Assembly: GCF_030272615.1 (NCBI RefSeq)
Contig: NC_081408.1
Span: forward strand, 311,379,118 to 311,443,117
Source: Cryptomeria japonica
Lineage: Eukaryota > Streptophyta > Pinopsida > Cupressales > Cupressaceae
Length of the DNA: 64,000 nt
Direction of reading: 5' to 3'
Of this stretch, positions 46,540 through 58,707 are shown in pieces; within the stretch, counting starts at the first letter, position 1, and every line of letters starts with the position of its first letter. The position numbers and the translations under genes were made by a program. Under the pieces are notes generated by a model that made no database searches, had not been told where the DNA came from, and worked only from the letters and a program-made list of their open reading frames with translations.

Positions 46540-48451
46540 TGTCACTGAGAGGGGGGGTGAATCAGTGATTTCCAAACTTAACCTTTTTCTATCCTATGTG
46601 TGTATACCAGTTAATAGATCTAACATAAAGCAGACATACTGGTTAGAAGGGAGACTAACACAAATGCAACCACACATAAAAGGGACATCACATAATACCA
46701 GATGTATGAGAAAAACCCAAGATGGGAAAATCCTCGTTGACAAGTACTGTTGGAGACAACTGCTCCAATCTAGCCTCACAATGAAATATTTAGTTACAAC
46801 ATTTAGAGAACCAACCCAAGGATTACCAAACCTGCTAAAGGGCACCAACTCAAGGATCACCAATCCCTCATTTTAGGGCACCAAACCAAGGAGCACCAAC
46901 TCCTGCACTGAGCTCCAACTCAATGATTACAAAATCATATTTTAAATACAAAATTTTTCTTCTTGTTACAAAATAACTTTGTAACTATCATGTATGTCTC
47001 TCCTCTAGTTCTCCTCTCTTCAATCTTCTGTTGATTCTGCTCTTTGTCGGTTCTCTTTTCTCTCTGTCACACTATTTCTATTCACCACTGGTCTTGATAA
47101 CTTAGTCAGATGTCTACCATCTAATTCATCTTGGTTCTCATCTTTCCTTCTCTGCAATCTTCTATAGCTCTTCTCTGTCGGTTCAGTCACCACTAGTGTA
47201 CTCCTCTCTCGGCCTTAATGGCAAGCTATCAATTGCCTCACTCTTATTTGTTGAACTCTTCAGCTTGATTCTCTCTCTTAGATTGTCTTTAAGCACTTGA
47301 CTGATTTTCTTCCTCGGGTAGCGTCCCCCACAACATCTTTGGCTCCCACTCTTATATCCAAACTTTCCATCCTAAACGTGAGTTTGAACATCAGCACGCT
47401 AGGGTTTTTGCCATGCACTAAATCTGCATCCAATCTGATCTCTAATCATGATGACATATCATATCCAATCTGATATCATGTCCTTGATCAATGTTCAACA
47501 CTCAATCAATGAGAATTGCCCAATCATTTACCTTGTGAACCACGTCTTTTCTCTTTTGTCATTTGTAGCATGATTTTTGGCCTTTTGTTTGATCAATCAT
47601 GTGCATGATGCATTTTCCTTCATCCTCTTTGATCTAAAAGTTCAGTCTTTTTTGGATCTCTGATGTTTCCTTGATCTTGAGCCATAATCATCTACCATAC
47701 TTTCTTGAGCTTCGCAGTCACCATAAATGTTGGGCCAGTCACCAACAACCTCACCGACTCACCACATCGACCTATGCATGCATGCCACTTCACCTCCACA
47801 TGGCCCCTTTGTCATCATCAACCTCTGATAGGTCTTCTATGTCGATCCAAACAAGATCATCGACCAACCACTCAATCAGGTTCATCTACCAGTTCATAGA
47901 CCCTGTCAGTTATACCCTAACCGATCTGCCTTCAACCTTTCACTCTGCTTCTTTTCCAATGGAGCACCTAAACTAGTCAGCACACATGCCAACCTACCTC
48001 ATGCACATCTTCATCAGATGGGAGCCTTCTGCATCTCCAATTTGTTAGCATTACCAATGGACATACTTACTGGTAAACACCTTGATGACACCATGTCATC
48101 AACCTTCAGAAAAATCCATTTGTCTACATCTGTGGTAACACCTTTCTTCACCACTAGACCAGTTCTTTTATTAACATGTTTGTCAAAGTGACAAACATAT
48201 CCCTCAATCTCTATATCAACAACACATCATGTCTACCATCTAATCTAGTGCATATCTCTAATCTCATGCACCTAAGGAAACTTAGTGTTTCACTGATTCA
48301 TCTGGTGGGAGCCTGCAATCACCTACCTTCTACTTTTTGTTCTTATCTTGGAGGACTATGATGCATTCTATGCATAATAGGAGATAAGCTCCTCTTACCG
48401 ACGAGAGTGGATCCTTGTCATCTACATCTTGCAATGCACTGCTATGGCTTC
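46540..48451 (-). repeat. D-family 3' LTR G, first part
   Basis: Starts TGTCACTGAGAGGGGGGG. Collinear with the D LTRs: the U5 box, 'agggacatcacataatacca', 'gaaaaacccaagatggga', 'gaaccaacccaaggat', 'catgatgacaccatgtcatcaacctt', 'tgatgcattctatgcataataggagataagctcc'. It is interrupted at 48452 by solo LTR H. Total LTR length without H is about 2.36 kb. Clearly diverged from the D copies. Confidence 0.8.
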
Positions 48452-48984
48452 TGTCATGCCCAAAATTTAGGGCAAAAACGGAACAATTTTTTTTTTAAAA
48501 AAACATACTAATTGATTAACAAGTTCACTCACATGACAAGCGTTATTGAAACTTTCATAATTATACTCGAGCTAATTCTGAAAAGAACCAAGCATCAAAA
48601 TTTTGTTTAATTTTATTTGCGGAAAGCTATCTAGTTTAATTTTATCTCTACGAGATACCTAGTCATTAGGTTTATTAAATCCATCACGTTAAAGAAATAG
48701 GAGAGGAAATTTAATTCAATTCCCAATAAGACACATAGTCTAAACATCCAATTTAAAATTTAAATACTCTAATTAAATTACCCAAGACAAAATTAAGTAT
48801 TTATTACATTAAATACATTTAAAATTATAAAGGCTAGGCTTACTTCTTATAATTTATATATTTCACTTCCCTTTTTACTTCCTATGAGTAATCCTACGGA
48901 GGTATTTAAATGTTTAGAACTCTATTAAAAAAAAAATTTAAATATTTAAAACTTTATTAAAAACTTACTCCAATTTATAACCAG

Positions 48985-48992
48985 AATATATA

Positions 48993-49037
<45 letters not shown>

Positions 49038-49071
49038 TTAAATATATAAATATATATATATATATATATAA
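48985..49071. repeat. TA-rich microsatellite in H
   Basis: Two (TA)n blocks separated by 'tttatatttaaatatataaa'. Confidence 0.85.
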
Positions 49072-49349
49072 TTTTACATTATTTTTAATCCATTTAGAAT
49101 TATCTCCCCAAGATAATAGTTAATCTGCTTCCCAACCCTAATTAGGGTTTTATATTTTTTTTTTACACATATTAATAACTCTGAAAACTATCATAATATT
49201 TTATTTCATTTACCCTAGCCCTACCCGGGCTAGGGTTTAATCCATTTTTTTGTTTATCACTGAGTATTTTTTTTTTACAGGGCTGAAACCCCAAGGCGGC
49301 AGCCATTTTTGTTGCAGGTTCGAAGAAGGTGATGGGGAGGGCCGAGGCG

Positions 49350-49562
49350 CCACTGTGTGGGCGCACAGTGGGCACCACGGCACCACTATGTGTCCACATA
49401 GTGGGCACCGTAGCGGCTCACACCACTGTGTGGCCACACAGTGGCGGCCGCGGCCGACCACTATGTGTCCACACAGTGGGAGCCGAGCGGCCCGCACTAT
49501 GTGTTCACACAGTGGGCGCCGCGCGGCCCTCACTATGCGTACACACAGTGGGGTCCGCGTGG
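49350..49562. repeat. GC-rich palindromic array in H, six units
   Basis: Six units of ~35 bp built on CACTRTGTGnnCACANAGTG with GC-rich spacers ('gcggccgcggccg'). Positions 49423-49444 are a perfect 22-bp palindrome whose core is CACTGTGTGGCCACACAGTG. Sequence differs from the J arrays (CACTGTGC…GCACAGTG) but unit number, length and symmetry are the same. Confidence 0.85.
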
Positions 49563-49613
49563 AACCCAAATTTCCCTTTTTTTTTTTTTAATTTTTTTTT
49601 TTTAAATATATTT

Positions 49614-49617
<4 letters not shown>

Positions 49618-49653
<36 letters not shown>

Positions 49654-49689
49654 AATTTATAATCATAAAGTTATAAGGGTGAAAATATA

Positions 49690-49756
<67 letters not shown>
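49618..49756. repeat. (TA)n microsatellites downstream of the H array
   Basis: Alternating TA at 49618-49646 and 49697-49755, separated by 'taatcataaagttataaggg'. Position relative to the palindromes matches J. Confidence 0.85.
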
Positions 49757-49758
<2 letters not shown>

Positions 49759-52359
49759 TTTAAATAAGATTTACATGCAAAAATTTTATACTAAAATAAC
49801 AAAGGAAAAGCATTATGTTAATTCAAAAATATATATATATAGAATTAGGCCCTTTTTTTTTGTTTACTTGGTTTTAATTGCTGATAAAAGAATGAAGCAA
49901 AATCTATTGATAAGCTTTTTAATCAACACTAATTAGAAATACAATTTAGAAATACATTTTAGGAAATACAATATACTTCTCTAGAATAAATAGATTCAGT
50001 GATTTTTCCTCTAATAAAATAATTACTTAAAACTTTTTTTTTAAATACTTAGGATTTTTCAGCAAAAATAAACTCCTATTTTTCATCAAGTAGAATATAG
50101 ATAAAATTTAATTGGAAACTATTTTTTTTTTCATAATACAAAGAAGCTTTTGCATGCAACTCAAAGTGGCTTTTCTTTTTCTAAAAAAAAATCAGAAGTA
50201 GAAATAAAACAAGCTTTTACAACTCTAAGATATTCTGCATATTTACAGGATGTTTCTTTGCTTAGCTACAACAATAAAACTCAAGTCTATTTTCAAGAAT
50301 TACAACTTGCTTCTCTTTTCTATGAATGAGGCATACTTCTATAACAAATTTAAACAAATATTTGCAACTGGATTTAAGTATCTTCAACAATAATCTTCTG
50401 TGTCTTTTCATGGTTCCTATTCTCTTTCTCCTGACTTTCCTGCATAATAGAAAACACAAATATGACCATGGAGTGCTCACCTCCTAGCCTAGGCTAAGTG
50501 GTAGCCACCCCCGAGCTCGGAGAACCAATTCCTAGACGAGTAACAAACAGGCAAACACATAGAAGGCAAATACATACAGATTTTCAAACACACTCCCAAC
50601 TTGGCTTCACAGCACCACACTTTGGTGATGATCTTTTCAAAGGGTGGTAGTGGACCAATACCCTGAGGAGAACTGCAAGTATGAAATAAACAAGAAGCCA
50701 CCTCATGGCACAATAATTATATCAAGAATCTCAACCCCTTATTCCTTATGCCCCCCAAAGGCATTCTAGCCTTATATCCCTCCTTATGACCCCCATTGCA
50801 CAAACAGGCCATGCAGCAAGGGTCACACAAAGATCCCTTGTGATCGCTCTCAAAAGAGAGTCTCTCACTCGAGGGTTGTCACTGCTACCACCCACAAGAT
50901 CCTCTTCTCTCCCAAGAGTAAGAGGTCTTGAGGAAACTCCCAAAACACAACACAAATCATAATGCAAAAATACCAACAAATTTTTCAACAAAAACATTCA
51001 AGAACACAAATTTCTTACACCAACAAACTTCCAGACATAAGCAAGAAGAAGACATTATAATGAATAATTGAAACCAACCTTAATCTACCCAAAGGTATTA
51101 TGATATTTGATGAAGAGCTGCCCAATCCACGAATCTTTTTCCTTCTACCCTTAATCAATTTTTCTATTCCATAACATTATTTTCTTTTCAAAATTTATCT
51201 TGTCTCCAAAAATGGAGAGTGGGTGATTACCCTCAAAATCTCAAAATCTTACTTAAGAAGCTCACTCTCTGAGTTCTCACAAGTTTCTAAAAACCAAAAG
51301 GGAAAGAAAGCAAAAATGCAAAAAGACTCCCATTCGAATAAGAAAAATCTAAATTAGATTTAACTTCTAAATTTTTAATTTTCGCACAACTCAAAAAAGC
51401 CAATTTTTAAAGCGTTAGAAATATCATTATAAAGTAGAAACTTGCCTAAAATTACCCCTAACCCCTAGGTATACCTTATGGGCTTTAGGAAACCCTATTA
51501 AACTACCCCTAGGTGTTCATTTAACCCATTTTAAACCCCTCTAAAGTTTATTTTCGGGTCAAACATAAGTTGACCACCCCAAATATTATATTCCCAAAGT
51601 ATTTATGACAACACATTATTTTATTTAAGAAGAACTATAATTAAACACTTTCCCACCAAGAGACAAAATAAAACATTTAAATTTAAATCCACACATGTGT
51701 CAAGTGACACAAATAAAACACTTTTACAAAAATAAAACATGAAATTGTCTCTTGTGGTTTTTACACAAATTTAAATAACACTTAACACTCATGCAGCATA
51801 TACTATTACGAATAAAATACAACACAAATGGGGTGTTGTCTCTCCAAATAGACAAACCCTGGCTTACGAACATACATAAGTCTAGGTTTGATTCTCTGTA
51901 ATTTTCCATGGTCACATGGTAAATTTCCTGCGCATCTCAATTTACACATTAGTACTTCCAAATATCCATATATAATATAATTCAATAATATAACAATACA
52001 CATCATTACTTGCATACAATTTTCATCTGCACAGATTGAATACATCTTTTATCAAGCAAATTCACATAAGCAATTTCATCCCAATTCACATAAACTAAAC
52101 ATACATCATAGTTCTATATTCAGAGTAAAGTCCTGCAAATTCAATAATGACATCTATCATTGCAATATCATCCTATCTAACAATCATGTAGTGTTCTATC
52201 TCATAAAGCATATAAGTAAATCACCAAATCATAGAAATGTTATCCAAATGCTGAAATCATATAAGTTCTAAGTCTCAAAAAGCATCAAAATAAAGTATCC
52301 ATCATAGTCTAAATATAAAATCCACTGAATGTCAGACTGAGTCGAGGTGAGGCCTCACA

Positions 52360-52813
52360 GCTTCCTTGTTTGAGTAGCATATCTTCAAATAGGCACATGT
52401 GAACCAGTTGAGCACATTCATTGTCAATTAACTCTTCATTTGGTGACTGCATCTTTATCCGGTGGGAGTCATGTTGTTTCACATCCACGTAGCATACCAG
52501 TGGCTTGTACATACTACACATTCCCCCTATTCATCACAATCAATAGCCCAACATCTTTCTCTCTTGTTGGTTGGACACAATTCATTACCAACATGTCATG
52601 TACTTGTCTGCAGTCCATATCTTCAACACAAGTCAAACACTAACTTGTGTACCGGTGACTCCAATGGCCATTGTGCTGAATGACATTCTCTACCTTACCA
52701 GTTACCTACTAAGTTGGGTGATATCAAAGACATCACATCCTATATGCATCGATGATAGTGTTTCACATACATCTCTTATACTGGTTGACATCAATGAAAA
52801 GACAATGCCAACA
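52360..52813 (-). repeat. D-family 3' LTR G, second part
   Basis: Resumes with 'cttccttgtttg', matching D at about 13217, and ends AATGCCAACA. It is followed at 52815-52825 by tctccccctttg, the PPT on the minus strand. Hence this is a 3' LTR whose internal region lay to the right. That region is cut off after ~24 bases by copia I. Confidence 0.8.
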
Positions 52814-52837
52814 ATCTCCCCCTTTGGCATCAATGTA

Positions 52838-53938
52838 TGTTGGTATTTTTAGATTGTTGGCATTTTGCATATAGATTGCATTAATGATATGTTGTCATTG
52901 TTGTCAATTGAACCGGTGAATGATATTCATGATATTACTGATGTTATTGTTGTTATTACTATTGCCTTGTAACTGGTATGATAAACTTTAAGGAAGATGT
53001 TGTAAACCGATATATGGTAGTTTGTAAGTTGAACCGGTGTAAAGGGTTAAACCTTTCTATGTTATGTAGTTGGTAAACCCTAACCGATCAAGTTTGTTGG
53101 TTTAAGATCTAATGTTGAATGGTAATGATGAAGACACATGTGATCATTGTATGAGGATTAGTTTAGATTGATTTGGCACATTTGTTATCTTGGAAAGGAG
53201 CAAGTGGATTGCATCTAATGCATAACATGTGATGAGTTACAAAGTCTGATGAAGCGGTGATCATGGAGCAGTTGGAATTTTCTTGAAGAATGTGAAGAGA
53301 TTGTTATGATTTCTAACAGTCAAGATTGTACCAAATTGTTTGTAATCTTGATGATGAGAATTAGGTTTTTGTTATGTTACCAACCTAGCTGATTTTTATT
53401 TAAGGTCGATGATATTGTTTTGTTAAGTGTGGAAAAGTTAACAAGATTGGCAGAAACCAATTGAGTGTGTGGTTGCCTAACCAGTGGATGGATCTATAGT
53501 TTGAGTAAAGGCATATTGAAGCTTAAGAAGGATCTGATCAAGCAGTTGTAGTGGTGTTTAGATAGATCAAGAAAACCTATTATTTTCTAACAATTACAGC
53601 AAAAATTGAAATCCCCTAACCGGGCAAGCTCTAACACACTTGGTTACTTTCTAAATCCTCTAACAAGGTGGTCCATTAGTTTAGATTCTCAAATCCTCTA
53701 GTGAAGTTACTCCTAATAGGGTATTGTTCTTTTCATCAAGGCATATTTGTTACTCCTAACAGGGCATTGTGCTTTTCATCAAGGCATATTTGTAAATCCC
53801 TTAACCAAGTGATTCCTAACTGGAATTAGCTATTAACAAGACTTATTGTAAAATATTTAATAAGCTTGGCTCCTAATAGGGCAAACTTCAAAAGAGTTCA
53901 GATAGCTATCCTTATGAGTCTCATCTCACCATGGTTTT
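52838..53938 (+). repeat. 5' LTR of copia I, first part
   Basis: Begins TGTTGGTATTTTTAGATTG, similar to the F LTR start. It runs to the TSD GTTTT (53934-53938) of element C. A 43-bp tandem duplication ('gttactcctaatagggtatt…') lies at 53706-53791. Without C the LTR is about 1.475 kb. Confidence 0.65.
53706..53791. repeat. 43-bp direct tandem duplication
   Basis: Units 53706-53748 and 53749-53791, each 'gttactcctaa…ggcatattt', differ at three or four positions. The motif 'ctcctaatagggca' recurs near 53870. Confidence 0.85.
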
Positions 53939-54787
53939 TGTTAGATACTTGATCAGTCCCAAAGACATTGAGAGAGGGGGTGAATCGGTGTCTAACTGGT
54001 TTGTGAAAGATTTAAACTTGTTTGCAGCTTTATAACCCAAATTTATATACCAGTAAACAAGTAATAATGCAATAAAGAGAAACAGAAGTATAACCATCAA
54101 TGCACACCATAACACAGATATTTTTGGCAAGGAATCCCGGTAGGGGAAAAACCTCGGTGGGATTTGTGACCCACAATATTTACTCACTAGCCAATATGAA
54201 TAAATATTATTTATACAATAGGGGCCTGCACATGCAGGAAGGCCAACAACCTAGAGCTCACTACTCAATCACAAAAGGGAGTCCCACTGAATACAAAATT
54301 GGATGATTAAATCCAATGACAATGTACTGCTCAAAAAAGCATTTGCAATGTTGGATTCAGTACCGGTTTTAGCTCTATTAGATACCTTTTCCATAAACCT
54401 TTCTTTTCTCTACTCTACTCTTATTCGCTCATAAAATAATTACATCATAATGCATATATAGTTATTCTCTCTCATATACCGCTTACATTCATAACCTAAT
54501 TACATATAAAAATGACCTACAAGATCTCATACATATACGAGTCTTTACAGTACATCATGTCATCTATACAATATAATTACAATACAAAACAATATTATTT
54601 CCATGTTGGCTTAGAGTGTCGTTGTGATCTACTGTTGGTGTAGACTGGATATCAGTGAATAACCTTGTAGTGCCTGTTGAGGCCGGTAGATGATGTATGT
54701 TGTTGGTGTAATGTTTGAACCATATTACCATTTGGTTGCCATCAATGACAATATCAACTATTCTCATCTAAGTGTATAATGCCAACA
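53939..54787 (-). repeat. 3' LTR of element C (849 bp)
   Basis: Plus strand TGTTAGATACTTGATCAGTC … TATAATGCCAACA. Same length as the partner with substitutions only or balanced indels. U5 box 'cattgagagagggggtgaat' at about 53967-53986. Confidence 0.92.
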
Positions 54788-55269
54788 ATATCCCCCTTTG
54801 GCATTGATGGCAACACTCATGAGAAAAATACAAAAATTGATATCCAAAATTGAAGTCCAAAAGCTAAGTGTGCTCCCCCTAAGCAAATGATCTCCTTCTG
54901 TATATTTTTCTCATACACCACTACTTCTCCTTTGACATCAATGACAAATATGTCAAAAGAATCAAAGAATTCAAAATAAACCTAGGGACCTGTAACTGGT
55001 TATGTACAATCTAAAAAATATCTGCTAAGACCAAGTTAAGACCTTGCAAAAATTTAGTACTATCAGAAATTATGGTCTTTGTCTATCGGATCATTTCGAT
55101 CAGATAATGCATCTCTTGCTCTAGTGATATGTTGTCCAGAATAGATGTCTTGGTTAGCTCATTACGGTGTGTTAATAAGTTGTCCAATCTAGGACCAAGT
55201 TTTTTCTTCAACTCTCAGGTTTTCATTCTTAACCTTGCCTTCTCTCTTTCTAATTTCTCAATCTTCTCT
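54788..55269 (-). other. PPT and 3' non-coding region of element C
   Basis: PPT AAAGGGGGATA (54790-54799) borders the LTR. Further pyrimidine tracts (gctccccctaag at about 54880, cttctcctttgac at about 54925) recall the PPT-like series of D. Beyond them is no clear coding sequence; 'ttgacatcaatgacaa' repeats an LTR-edge motif. Confidence 0.65.
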
Positions 55270-57222
55270 TCATAGTTTACCATTTTCTAACCAAAACTGA
55301 AGTAAGTTCTAAAGAACCTATCATATTGTCAGCTATATCATCAATTTCTTTTTGTCTCTTCCTTATTTCCTCATCAATATCCTTATTTAGATGGTGAGGC
55401 TTACATGCTTCCCTGTACAACTCTTTGTATTCCAATATGTTGGAATTTAGTGCTAGTAACAAAGAATCAATCTGTCCAGCACATTCCTTAATTGTCTTGT
55501 CAAAGAATTCATCTTTCTCCTTTTTCACCCTTTCCTTAACGATTTCTTCATTTATTTAATCCACTGTTTGAATATTAGAAGAAATAAATTTGGACAATGT
55601 GTCCAATTTACTCACAAACCCAACAATGTGATCAACTTTACATGCCGATGCAATCATCTGCAAAATTGGTAATCATCAATAGCCTTAAATTCTAAGGCAT
55701 TGCATTCTATGATCTTCTTTATTGAATCTAGAAGTATATTTGTAACATTTGTTGGTCTATAATCCATGGTGGAAGTTCTAGGTTCAACAATTGGTTTCTT
55801 ATCTTCTCTGGATGTCTGCACATTAACCTTAACCACTTCTGTTATCTTGTTTCCATCATTGACCTCTTCTTTATTCACTATTTCTTCGTTCTTCTCACTT
55901 TTGTTTTCAACCTTATTTTCATACTTGCCATCATTCTTACTGTCTACCTTGCTGACTGATGGTTCATATATACTCTGTTCATGTCCCTTTTCTGCTACTG
56001 CTTCTGCTTCTACTGGTATCTCAATGTTAAGTTGATTATCATTAAGGATGATTTCTGGTTTCTTAACTTCAGCTGGTATCTCAATATTCTGCTAAGAGTC
56101 AACAAGGTTGACCGGTGACTCAAAGATCTCAATATTTGTAGTTTCAACTTTCTTTACCTCTGCAGTTTCCTTATCCAACACAATATTAAAGTGCTGAGTG
56201 TCCACATTCATAGTAAAAAGAATGCCAGACTCTGGAATAGTGTCATCTTTTGTCATTTCCTTTGCCTTTTCTTTTGGTTGATTATCAGTATGTGTTGGTG
56301 CATCTGCAGTTATTGGTGGGGTCCTGTACTGGTGGAGGAAGGTTATCCTTGACCATGATATCAGGTACACTTCTAATTTTCCCTTTACCTTTATCTTTCT
56401 GATATACCTTAGCAAAAGACATCCATTTTCTGTCTATCCTTCTCTTCTTTCTTCTCTCTCTCAACAAAAAATATATCCCACTTATTCGTTGTTTCATATG
56501 TTATTTCTTTAACTCTGCCAGCCATAAGACTAACTTGACAGTGACCACTCACAAAAATTGTCCTATTGGCTTCAAATGTTAGATCATCAATTTTCTACTT
56601 GGAATTAATAAGATGCATAGCTAATAGAGCTTCTACCTTTAATTTCTTGTCAAGCTCCATGACAAACATTCTCTTAGCCTCTAATCTTAAGTATAAATCA
56701 TTAGGTAAATCATCTACAACTCCAATAAGAACTTTCTTATATATATCAAGATATAAAATAATACTTTCTTCTATAGTATCTTTATCTGAATCCTTGAAAG
56801 AATGATATAATTTATTTACATTACCAAGGTTACCATCTTGGGTGATTTCATTGATCAACTCTTCCGGTGTAAGAGTATCCGGTGCCTTAGGTTCAAGTTT
56901 CTTCTTTGGAGTCACTTTCTTCTTTGGACCATTGGGCTCTCTTATAGCCTATTGTTTCTTTCTCTGTGTCCTTGACTTCTTTGGATATGGAGCTTGCATC
57001 GGTGAGGGTTTTCTTTTTTTCTTTGTCCACTCTCTTGAATTCGGCTGCCTAATCAATGTCAGAATCAGATGAAGTAGCCATAGGTGAAATGTGAGCTACC
57101 CGTTTCTGCACTGATTAACTTTCTTTCACACTAGCATCGATACCACTAAGATTCATCAATCCTTCTGTAACATCCTTTACCATCTTAGAAGTGTCTTTCA
57201 TAAATTTATCTCTTTTCTTCCT
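55270..57222 (-). pseudogene. C-terminal Lys/Glu-rich part of ORF2 in element C
   Basis: Fragments in two or three frames (56595-56915, 56285-56497, 56092-56415, 55654-55878, 55277-55528) look like one decayed coding region following 57223. Composition is charged. Recognisable stretches include PKKKLEPKAPDTLTPEELIN, ERRKKRRIDRKWMSFAKVYQ, EVKKVETTNIEIFESP and a coiled-coil-like end (EEIRKRQKEIDDIADNMIGS). No enzymatic motif is seen. The corresponding part of A is outside the window. Whether it was one protein with the N-terminal domain is an inference. Confidence 0.45.
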
Positions 57223-58403
57223 CTACTTCATCATAGCTACACCACTTTCAATAGTTTCAACATTACCAAATATCTCCTCTGTTGGTTCTAGTGGAGCATC
57301 TAGGAGTATTTTAGCATATGAATCCAAGATGTGTGAATCCACCTCATATCCCATTTCAATAATCCAGACAGTTCTGGGTCTAACTTCCTCCATCCAAATT
57401 TCATCTCTTTTCACTATAAAACATATTTGTTTATCATATTTATCCATAATTCTTTGGGGAATCCTTTCTCTTTGTCTCATTTTAGCTTGGAAATTCTTGA
57501 AATAGTCTTTTACCAACTTATCACCATTAGATCCCATACTAGTAATTGCCTCCTCTATTTGTTTTCCAACAGAAGTATCATATGCAAAATCCTTATGTCC
57601 TATACTAGGAATCTCTTTTGAAAAGTACAACATTAAACACACAATCAGACTTCCAAATTTGAAGGTTCCTTTCTTATCACCTTTGATTTTGTGCAAATTC
57701 TCTAACAGTTCATCTTTCAACCATTCATAGATGTCAATTTTAGAATTGTTTAATATCATCTCATGAGCACTATGAGTGCAGGAACTAGATACAGAATTCA
57801 ATCTATTAGTATGAGCAACTTTATAACCAATGACCATACTTGCAAATTTAACATTGTCATCTTTTATATTATTGACCCTAAGTGACTGGTTGTCAAATGT
57901 AGCTTTGGTTAAGCTCATAACCTCCTTGTTAGGGATTTTTTTCTTCTTGTCAGGCCTAGTGCCGATGGATGGTAAACCAGTAACAACTCTTATAGCTTCC
58001 TTAGTGATCTTAAAACTTGAGCCCAACCACTTAAATTCACCATGAACCCTGCTAAGAACATAGTGAATGGTTGCATCTAAGAATTCTGGCATATGGAGCA
58101 TATCAATGAAACCTAAATCCTCAACTACCTCGTGTTCTAGTTTCACTACCCCATTCTTGTTAGTGATAAAATTCATGTACATGCTCTTCAAATCTTTGGA
58201 CCCTAAACTTTCTATGTAGCAATGTATGTATGCCCTAGGGTCTTAGCAAACACAAATCCCTTTGGGATTCTAGAAAATGCACCAATGGAGTCATCCAATT
58301 TTTCTATCTTAGGAATGATTTTGAAAATGGGTCTAGGTCATTTTATGTTCTCCACAATGGTAGGGTTTGCTACGAATTTGGGAATAGAAGATGAAGATGC
58401 CAT
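57223..58403 (-). pseudogene. Conserved second ORF of gag-only element C (N-terminal domain)
   Basis: ATG 58403 (MASSSSIPKFVANPTIVE) is followed by a stop where A has Arg and by a small frameshift. From 58191 to 57223 the frame is open for 322 codons. Conserved with A: SRVHGEFKWL, FKITKEAIRVVTGLP, NNSKIDIYEWLKDELLENL, KKGTFKFGSLIVCLMLYFSK, IMDKYDKQICFIVKRDEIWM, EEVRPRTVWIIEMGYEVDSH. Globular, basic-to-neutral, no membrane segment, no zinc site, no protease/RT/IN motif. Conservation between two diverged subfamilies implies past selection. Function unknown; it may help packaging or targeting. Confidence 0.7.
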
Positions 58404-58707
58404 TACGTAAGATAAATACCTTTTAACTGAGAAATACTTGAATTCTCTGAAAAGACCTTTGCTGCTTTGTCTTTAGAATGCCTTTTCTCAATTTCGCTCT
58501 CTTCGAATGCTTGGATGCTTGGTGAGATGAAATAAGAAGTTACCATGCTTTTATAACCAAAAAGTTACTTGCAACCACAATAAATGCTTCATAAGTGAAG
58601 TGATAACTCCACATATCTGCCATTAAAGAAGAATTATAACTTCTTACCACCAACCGAGGGTAAATGCATGATCTTGAGTTAGTTTCCTTACCCCTAAGGA
58701 TTATTCC
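58404..58707. other. Spacer between gag-like gene and ORF2 of element C
   Basis: About 300 bp, no coding signal, same position and size as in A. Confidence 0.45.

Larger units (their letters stand above)
48452..52359 (-). repeat. Solo LTR H, Tekay-like (3,908 bp, TSD GCTTC)
   Basis: Starts TGTCATGCCCAAAATTTAGG and ends GAGGCCTCACA exactly like the J LTRs. Flanked by a perfect TSD, GCTTC (48447-48451 and 52360-52364). There is no internal region, so it is a solo LTR left by recombination. Its central third differs strongly from the J LTRs, so it is another subfamily. Orientation follows J. Confidence 0.92.

Noticed and set aside
49250-49936. Overlapping frames in solo LTR H, including a poly Tyr-Ile frame
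   Set aside because: They translate the hairpin array and (TA)n tracts of a solo LTR; no homology or start context.
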